Origin: Palsa-504 sp963806335
GTDB lineage: Bacteria; Actinomycetota; Actinomycetes; Streptosporangiales; Streptosporangiaceae
Reading direction: 5' to 3'
NCBI GenBank assembly: GCA_963806335.1
Contig: CAWDXO010000016.1
Location: 385,660 to 449,659, forward strand
DNA: 64,000 nt
Under the pieces are notes generated by a model that was given only the letters and a program-made list of their open reading frames with translations, was not told where the DNA came from and did not search any database. A program made the position numbers and the translations under genes. Shown here piece after piece: positions 59,277-64,000 of the stretch (position 1 is its first letter; each line of letters starts with the position of its first letter).

Positions 59277-59438
59277 GAGGTACGAACGGACGGTCCCGCA
59301 AGGCCGGCGCTGTCCGGCGGTCAGAGGGTATGTCCCATGCTTGCGTTTCGGCGCAGGCTGGTATCCGCGCGGTTACCTCATCGACGATGCGCATGATTTC
59401 GATCCACGGGCATGCTCCGCTCGGATGGCATCAGCCGG

Positions 59439-59957
59439 TCAGCGCGGCCCGAGCCCGGTCTGGCCGTCGAGGAGTTCCCGGGCGATGTCCAGGTGACCGG
59501 CATGTCGCGCGGTCTCCTCGATCATGTGCAGCACGACCCAGCGCACATCCGGCGGTTCGTTTTGCCCGGGGACACCGTGCCTGCCGCGCGGCCGCGCCGA
59601 TAGCGATGTCACCGCCAGCACCGCATCCGAGCTTGCGCACTGGTCGCGGTAAAAATTGATAATCTCCGCGGAGGGCTGGTCACAGACGAATGCTGCCGTC
59701 GGATCATAGGGAGTCTGGTCCTCATCCCCAGGCGCTGGCTCGGGGTGCTTGCCGGCCACGACCCCCTGGAACCAGTGCCACTCTGCCCCGCCCAGGTGCT
59801 CGACCAGCCCGGCCGGCGTCCAGCCCGACGGCACAACCGGGCGGTGCCACGAGTCCTCGTCCAGCTGCGCCACGATGGACAGCACCGCGTTACGCTGGGC
59901 GGCGAGGAAGGCCAGCAGCGCCTGGTCCCCGGCGTCCTCATTCCGATTACTAGTCAT
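59439..59957 (-). CDS. DinB/DUF664 family protein
   Basis: The 172-residue four-helix protein reads LLAFLAAQRNAVLSIVAQLDEDSWHRPVVPSGWTPAGLVEHLGGAEWHWFQ (first His of the metal triad). It ends VRWVVLHMIEETARHAGHLDIARELLDG (the other two His). Members are metal-binding, DinB-fold, often thiol transferases for mycothiol or bacillithiol. The ATG at 59955-59957 overlaps the stop of the small ORF upstream (ATGACTAG). Confidence 0.88.
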   Translation of the reverse strand: MTSNRNEDAGDQALLAFLAAQRNAVLSIVAQLDEDSWHRPVVPSGWTPAGLVEHLGGAEWHWFQGVVAGKHPEPAPGDEDQTPYDPTAAFVCDQPSAEIINFYRDQCASSDAVLAVTSLSARPRGRHGVPGQNEPPDVRWVVLHMIEETARHAGHLDIARELLDGQTGLGPR

Positions 59958-60123
59958 GGCCACCTTCCGGGGATTTCTCGTGGTACGGCAACTTGACGTA
60001 CTTGTGCAAGCGCTCAGTGCCGTCAGCGATCTGCCATAGAGCGCGTACCGCCTCCTCCTCGGTGGCCTGCAGCTCCTTGCACGCGGGCACCCACTCGCAG
60101 GCCGAGACAACTCGCGGACTCAA
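59950..60123 (-). CDS. Small 57-residue ORF with TTG start, coupled to DinB
   Basis: TTG at 60121-60123 is preceded by a perfect AGGAGG five bases away. The frame (SPRVVSACEWVPACKEL.., ends HEKSPEGGHD) runs to TAG at 59950-59952, inside the first codons of the DinB gene. The composition is balanced, with no low complexity. No family is recognised. The two Cys (ACEWVPACK) could bind metal. The perfect ribosome site and the overlap make it a credible gene. Confidence 0.55.
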   Translation of the reverse strand: MSPRVVSACEWVPACKELQATEEEAVRALWQIADGTERLHKYVKLPYHEKSPEGGHD

Positions 60124-60282
60124 GGCAACCTCCTAGGCCTAGGGGTGGGCGATGCTCCCCAGACGCTGATCAGGATCGGTACGGTATTGGAGCCTAGTAC
60201 GGCAGCAGCGGGCCCACTTACCGTGCTGCCCTGGTCCATCGTTCTCGCCGGCGCCAACCCCAATTGGGCTGGTCAGGATGGG

Positions 60283-60338
60283 CGCCCCCAGCAGGATTCG
60301 AACCTGCGCACACGGCTCCGGAGGCCGCCAACCCTATC
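60283..60338 (-). tRNA. 3' fragment of tRNA-Arg(CCG), probable attachment-site copy
   Basis: On the minus strand the reading gives a D-arm 3' part GATAGGGTTG, then anticodon arm GCGGC-CTCCGGA-GCCGT with anticodon CCG. The variable loop is GTGC, the T arm GCAGG-TTCGAAT-CCTGC, the acceptor 3' strand TGGGGGC and the discriminator G. The 5' acceptor strand (GCCCCCA) and D stem are absent. Such 3' halves are left at the far end of elements that integrate into tRNA genes. The element should lie on the truncated side, at higher coordinates. Confidence 0.7.
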
Positions 60339-60425
60339 TCGCGAATTTGTGCGGTCTACCTGCCTGCGCCCGCTTGCTGCCGCTCGGCGCGGTCAAGATC
60401 ATTCCGCGTATATTCCGGATCATGG
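60337..60425 (+). repeat. Direct repeat copy 1 at the tRNA-fragment edge
   Basis: It begins TCTCGCGAATTTGTGC and ends TTCCGCGTATATTCCGG followed by ATCATGG, with an unconserved middle. Copy 2 at 62442-62529 has the same two ends at nearly the same spacing (89 and 88 bases). Confidence 0.65.
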
Positions 60426-60547
60426 TCGGCGGCGCCTGCTGTCACCGTTGCTGCGACTCTTGCCGTCGCGTCCGCGCGTCGTCGTACCCAAGCACATCGT
60501 CCACACCGGTTGCGAGCTGACCGGACTTGGTCCGCTATCCCTCGACG

Positions 60548-61408
60548 TCAGCGTGTGCTCTCCTGCTCGCGCTGGTAGCGGATCCGGCAGTTCGCGATGG
60601 CTTCGGTGTACCAGGCGCGCAGCCAGTCATCCTCCATGCCCGCGGCCAGGAGTACCGCAGTGCCGGGGGGCTCGATTGTGAACAGGATGCGGGTATCGGC
60701 CGACTCGGGTGCGCCCGGCCGCAGTTCGCTGAGCGGCAGCGAGGGCCGGGCCGGGTCAGGCGACTCTGCGTTCACCGCGTCGTCTGCGGCAGAACCCGCG
60801 CCTTCGGCATCGGCATCGGTATTGGCGTCGTCGATGACCGCCTCCGCCCATGCGGCCTCGGCCACAGCCTGCGCCGCCGCGTGGGCAGCCTTGATGACCT
60901 CCTTGCGCGTTCGGAAGGCGTCCACCTTGGCCTGCAGGCGCTGGCTGGCCACGGTGAGGCGCTCTTCCTCGGCCTGCATGTCGGCATACTGGCGCTGCAG
61001 GTCGGCCAGCTGTTCCTGTGCGGCGCCCCGGCGCGCCCCGGCCTCCTCGGCCAGGTCGCCCCGGCCCACCTCCATCGCCTTGCGGCTCTGCTCGTCGAGC
61101 TTGCCGATCTGCTGTTCCAGCTGATTAGCCTGCAGTTCCAGCCGCTTGCGCGACGTGGCCACCTCGGCGACAGCCCTGCGCACCCGGGTCATCGTCTCGA
61201 GCTGCCGCTGATAGGACACTTCCAGATCCGGCCGCGCGCTCAGGGGCGGACCATCAAGCGGGACCACGAGCGGCGGCCCCACGCTCCCTCCACCGGCGCG
61301 CAAAGCGGCTACCGCCTCATCGATAAGATCAGCGGCGGCGGGATCGCGGTCCCGGACAGCGGCCAGCCACTGTTCGACCTCGGGAACCATCCGGATCAGG
61401 TAGCCCAT
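60548..61408 (-). CDS. RelE/HigB-like toxin fold interrupted by a PspA-like coiled coil
   Basis: The protein has 286 residues. Residues 1-58 (YLIRMVPEVEQWLAAVRDRDPAAADLIDEAVAALRAGGGSVGPPLVVPLDG) resemble the first half of RelE/HigB-type toxins. Residues 225-280 (LSELRPGAPESADTRILFTIEPPGTAVLLAAG, DDWLRAWYTEAIANCRIRY) resemble their second half. Between them, residues 67-185 form a long coiled coil with PspA/IM30 features (GRGDLAEEAGARRGAAQEQLADL..LQAKVDAFRTRKEVIKAAHAAAQA). A 35-residue Asp/Ala linker follows. ATG at 61406-61408 has GGAGG six bases upstream. No antitoxin gene is adjacent. It may be a membrane-sensing or inactivated toxin. The function is a guess, the three-part layout is visible. 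Confidence 0.65.
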   Translation of the reverse strand: MGYLIRMVPEVEQWLAAVRDRDPAAADLIDEAVAALRAGGGSVGPPLVVPLDGPPLSARPDLEVSYQRQLETMTRVRRAVAEVATSRKRLELQANQLEQQIGKLDEQSRKAMEVGRGDLAEEAGARRGAAQEQLADLQRQYADMQAEEERLTVASQRLQAKVDAFRTRKEVIKAAHAAAQAVAEAAWAEAVIDDANTDADAEGAGSAADDAVNAESPDPARPSLPLSELRPGAPESADTRILFTIEPPGTAVLLAAGMEDDWLRAWYTEAIANCRIRYQREQESTR

Positions 61409-61852
61409 GCCCGCCTCCACGACGTAGGCTGCAACACGTACTATCGCATGTTAGCCAGACCGGGCACAATCGTGCTCCGGCCTTCGCAGGCACTGGTCCG
61501 GGTGATCTGGGAGCGGAGCCCAGGGCGTATCGAACAGGCACTGTCAGCTTGGGAACTCTATGGCGCTGCTCGCCTGCCACCTGGCGATTCCACAACCTGC
61601 GGGGATATCGGTGGTCTGACCGTGGGCGACCGTGACTACCCGCAGGCACTCCTCCTATCGGGCACGCAGCGGGCACGGCAGCCTCTTCGTCCCGAACTAG
61701 CGGCGCCGCTGGGCTTTTGGCCGTTGTCCCAGCTAGCTGAGTGTGCTGCCGGTCGGCGCTGCTGGCGGCTGTGCAGGGACGTTGCTGTACTTCCGTGCTG
61801 CACGGTGTCGCAGCGGGGAACTCATCGTCAGCTTCTGAGGCAAGATGGCACG
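61409..61852. other. Divergent promoter region, RelE/PspA chimera and deformylase
   Basis: About 440 bases show no supported gene. An open frame runs through from 60527 but has no homology before the deformylase. No operator symmetry was noticed. Confidence 0.35.
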
Positions 61853-62341
61853 GTGGCCCAGCGTCCCATCCGCCTGGTCGGTGATCCAGTGCTTCGTACC
61901 CGCTGCGATGCCGTTGACAAGTTCGATAGGGCGCTCATCGGCCTGGTGGCCGACCTCGAGGAGACCGTTTCCGCGCCGGGTCGTGCAGGCCTGGCCGCCA
62001 ATCAGATCGGGGTGAGCCGCCGCGTCTTTGCCTACAACGTCGATGGCCGGGTCGGGCATCTTGTGAACCCCGTGATTGAGGCTGTCGAGGGTGAGCAGGA
62101 AGAGGATGAGGGATGCCTCTCCCTCCCGGGGCTGTGGTATCCGGTCCGGAGGGCTCAGTACGCCAGAGTAACGGGCGTCGATCGGCTGGGTCAGCCCGTC
62201 GTGGTCGAGGGCGAGGGCCTGCTGGCACGCTGCATCCAGCACGAGGTGGATCACCTGAATGGCCAGTTGTTCGTTGACCGTCTCTCGGGGAGCGTGCGGA
62301 AGCAGGCAATGCGTGACCTGCGAGAAATGTACATAGAATGA
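61853..62341 (+). CDS. def: Peptide deformylase
   Basis: The 162-residue metalloenzyme removes formyl from new proteins. All three motifs are complete: GRAGLAANQIG (motif 1), DEGCLSLPG with metal Cys88 (motif 2), and CIQHEVDHLNG with H130, E131 and H134 (motif 3). GTG at 61853 is the only plausible in-frame start and gives AQRPIRLVGDPVLRTRC. Located in the tRNA-associated island, it is probably an extra copy. Extra deformylases can give tolerance to actinonin-type inhibitors. It is divergent from the RelE/PspA chimera. Confidence 0.92.
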   Translation: MAQRPIRLVGDPVLRTRCDAVDKFDRALIGLVADLEETVSAPGRAGLAANQIGVSRRVFAYNVDGRVGHLVNPVIEAVEGEQEEDEGCLSLPGLWYPVRRAQYARVTGVDRLGQPVVVEGEGLLARCIQHEVDHLNGQLFVDRLSGSVRKQAMRDLREMYIE

Positions 62342-62441
62342 GAGTCTCTAGTTGCGCGGGTGCCGGAGAGCAGAATTCGCATGACCAGCTTGGAAGGTGT
62401 ATGGCGCACAGCCGTCAGGGCCGCTGAGGGCGCCGATCCCG

Positions 62442-62529
62442 TCTCGCGAATTGTGCTTCTGACCTCACTATCCATGGTGATAGCCAATGCTCAGGCACAA
62501 CATTGTTCCGCCTATATTCCGGATCATGG
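62442..62529 (+). repeat. Direct repeat copy 2
   Basis: TCTCGCGAATTGTGC at one end and TTCCGCCTATATTCCGG followed by ATCATGG at the other match copy 1. Preceding bases GAGGGCGCCGATCCCG also resemble the tRNA-side flank of copy 1 (GAGGCCGCCAACCCTA). It may mark a second element end. Confidence 0.6.
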
Positions 62530-62794
62530 CAAGGACGGCTGGCCGTTACCTCTGAGCTAGCGCACTGGCGATCGGTGGCGGGGGGCACAGTCAGGACGAC
62601 GGTCCTGCAAGCTGATCTGGAGGGCACTGTGCTACCCGATGACTACCTGACCGCTGCTGATGAGATGCTCTCCGACGCACAGACACCAAGGTCACCCCGT
62701 GTATATCCCGCAGGGACAACGAGTGGATGCTGTCGTGCCGCGTTTGGTTGGCGACACTTGATGGCGAGTGCGTTGGCGTTCGAGGAGGGCCTTG

Positions 62795-63130
62795 ATGGAC
62801 GACATGTTTGACTACGAGAAACTGTGGCACGAAGCGGGCGAGCTCGTGGACCAGGCGTGGGAGGAGGCCGCCGGGCGGGCCTCGCCAGAGGAACAAGTCA
62901 GGCTCCGAGGGGTGGCGTACAGCCTGGTAGCCAGGCTCTTCATCTCTGGGCTGATCGCTGCGCGGCCAAAGCTGGAGGTTCTTGAGCGGATCATCAGCGA
63001 CGGCATGGAACGCGGCGCCGAGGCTAGCACCATCGCCAGGGCGGTGCTCGATCTGGTCGAGGGGCCGAAATGGAAAGGCGGCCGTCACGGGGACAGCGGC
63101 GACAGCCGGAACCAAACGGAGGAGTCTTGA
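62795..63130 (+). CDS. Hypothetical protein in the island
   Basis: The 111-residue helical protein (YEKLWHEAGELVDQAWEEAAGRASPEEQVRLRGVAYSLVARLFISGL, LEVLERIISDGMERGAEASTIARAVLDLVEG) has a short charged tail. ATG at 62795 is preceded by GAGGAGG. No family is recognised. Its acidic-helical nature and lower GC fit accessory cargo. Confidence 0.6.
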   Translation: MDDMFDYEKLWHEAGELVDQAWEEAAGRASPEEQVRLRGVAYSLVARLFISGLIAARPKLEVLERIISDGMERGAEASTIARAVLDLVEGPKWKGGRHGDSGDSRNQTEES

Positions 63131-63292
63131 CCTACGCATTAAACGAGGGTGTTCCCGTGCGTTGCTCGCGGGTTCAAAGGCCGCCCTAGCTTCATGTTCG
63201 CAGGTTGCTGCTGGTGGCGATCGTTGGCTGTTGATGGCAGTTCGGGGGCATCTCGGGGGCACGCGTCCGTATTGCGAGGCAGCAATGTCCTG
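63131..63292. other. Junction region between the 62795 ORF and the VOC gene
   Basis: Short fragments only. GCGGGTTCAAAGGCCGC (63168-63184) looks like a T-arm but lacks the matching stem, so no tRNA is called. Confidence 0.3.
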
Positions 63293-63687
63293 CGAGGGCG
63301 GCGCGAAGAATTCCAACGCGATGTTGTCCGGGTCACGGAAGGACAGCCCAGAACCGTAGGAAGCATCGACGACACCGCCATTGACGATACCGAGTTCGTC
63401 TAGCCGGGCTTCCCATGCTTCAACTTCACTTCGGCTACTACAGGCAAAGGCCAGGTGGTCCAGGCCAACTCGACGCTCATTGAAGGAAAGAGTGTCAGCC
63501 GGGTCGGGAAACTGGTGAAGTCCCACGAGGGTCTGACCTCCGACGACCCAGACAGCGCGCCGAAATGGACCGGGCTCTTCGTCCAGGACCAGCTTGGTGT
63601 CGAAGACTCGCTCGTACCACGGGACACTGCGGTCGAGATCGCTGACTGTCAGAGTCACATGGGGCGATTGTCAGGAATTCGGGCATG

Positions 63688-64000
63688 TAAGCCTCCCATT
63701 CAGGCCCGGCGCGCGACGACCGTAATGCACGCATAGCGTACCGGTGCCGATCAGCCTGTTCCGATCGGGTGGCAACCCCTGCGTGTCCGGTCCTACTCGT
63801 CTGCCCGGGTCTTCCTCGCAGGCGCGAATCCCCTCGGGGAGGTCTTCAATGGGGACATGGAGTCCCCTGACCTGCTGAACACAAACTAGCCCTCATAGAG
63901 GTCGGTGAGAGTCGTTAGGCAGGTCAGGGCCATAGAACAGGTCGGCCAGGTTAGGTATAGGCCGAAGTTGGCGCGGATCGTGCGAGCTTTTTGCGATGTG
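63688..64000. other. Right edge, no gene recognised
   Basis: About 310 bases to the end of the window show no supported ORF or RNA. The far end of the proposed island is not reached. Confidence 0.3.

Larger units (their letters stand above)
62591..63658 (-). pseudogene. VOC superfamily gene with lost stop and disturbed 5' end
   Basis: Residues 1-122 (63293-63658) form a good VOC module pair: MTLTVSDLDRSVPWYERVFDTKLVLDEEPGPFRR, VGLDHLAFACSSRSEVEAWEARLDELGI, then LSFRDPDNIALEFFAPP. The gene should stop there, but the frame runs on 230 residues without homology, antisense to the 62795 ORF. At the 5' end an ATG-led frame (MPEFLTIA, 63687) would join the VOC start only after a one-base shift. The C-terminal junction suggests recombination. 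Confidence 0.65.

Noticed and set aside
60283..60338. Functional tRNA-Arg gene
   Set aside because: The 5' acceptor strand and D stem are missing, so it cannot fold as a complete tRNA.
60527..61852. Long plus-strand frame ahead of the deformylase
   Set aside because: No homology before residue 442, and it is antisense to the RelE/PspA gene. The deformylase family starts at 61853.
63140..63190. tRNA-like GGGTTCAAAGGCCGC segment
   Set aside because: The T stem does not pair and there is no anticodon arm at the right distance.

Overview
The window comes from a high-GC actinobacterium. Supporting signs are many GTG starts, a DUF222/HNH ('13E12-type') gene, an Lsr2-like domain, an ECF sigma factor with a SnoaL tail, DUF3052, and a ferredoxin/NuoF-like/ApbE module. 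The genus cannot be fixed from the sequence alone. Most of the window is ordinary chromosome in short operons. Both ends look like accessory DNA.

Layout. 1-3.3 kb: a decayed DUF222/HNH gene split by two tandem cassettes. One holds the 3' end of a helicase gene and the other an MNT-HEPN toxin-antitoxin pair. Three repeats at the junctions are arranged like attL, attP and attR of a site-specific recombinase. 3.3-8.6 kb: a two-component system (kinase and OmpR-type regulator) divergent from a LolA-like secreted protein and an ABC-2 transporter. 8.7-13.7 kb: a nickel/cobalt permease with a Nur-like box, an acyl-CoA synthetase carrying an expanded repeat, a beta-lactamase-fold hydrolase and a DksA-type zinc-finger protein. 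13.8-18.9 kb: a frameshifted MFS gene, then a redox operon (Ser-rich membrane protein, ApbE, ferric-reductase-like cytochrome, NuoF-like flavoprotein, 3Fe-4S ferredoxin). 18.9-29.4 kb: YccF, a cation/proton antiporter, pirin (broken), PurM, M20 peptidase, NudC, a secreted repeat protein, a sugar-alcohol oxidase (broken) and small proteins. 29.4-39 kb: a FUSC exporter, a TetM/OtrA-like GTPase with a possible leader peptide, an MFS exporter, DUF3052, a VOC protein, a solitary MreB and an S53 peptidase. 39-48 kb: hemerythrin, an HtrA-like protease, a sugar porter, SthA, and the ATP-grasp/alpha-E/transglutaminase operon. 48-54.8 kb: a DHFR-like protein divergent from an ECF sigma factor, a ClpX-type zinc-finger protein, a second adenylate kinase, a methyltransferase, DUF72 and STAS proteins. 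55-59.3 kb: a CoA-dependent catabolic operon (CaiB-type transferase, enoyl-CoA hydratase, BKACE remnant, tautomerase) with an HxlR regulator and a candidate shared operator. 59.4-64 kb: DinB with a hidden upstream ORF, then a 3' fragment of tRNA-Arg(CCG) that probably marks the edge of an integrated island. The island carries a protein in which a PspA-like coiled coil interrupts a RelE/HigB-like toxin fold, a complete peptide deformylase, and a VOC gene with a lost stop.

An unusual number of otherwise intact genes carry single frameshifts. Several lie at or close to CCWGG pentamers, so base-calling error is a serious alternative to gene decay. A dispersed intergenic motif (core CCGTTCGG plus an A/T tract), mostly at 3' ends of genes, and a hairpin repeat seen at two loci are not explained by the genes. 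The strongest leads are the tandem att-like cassette array in the HNH gene and the RelE/PspA chimera in the tRNA-associated island.
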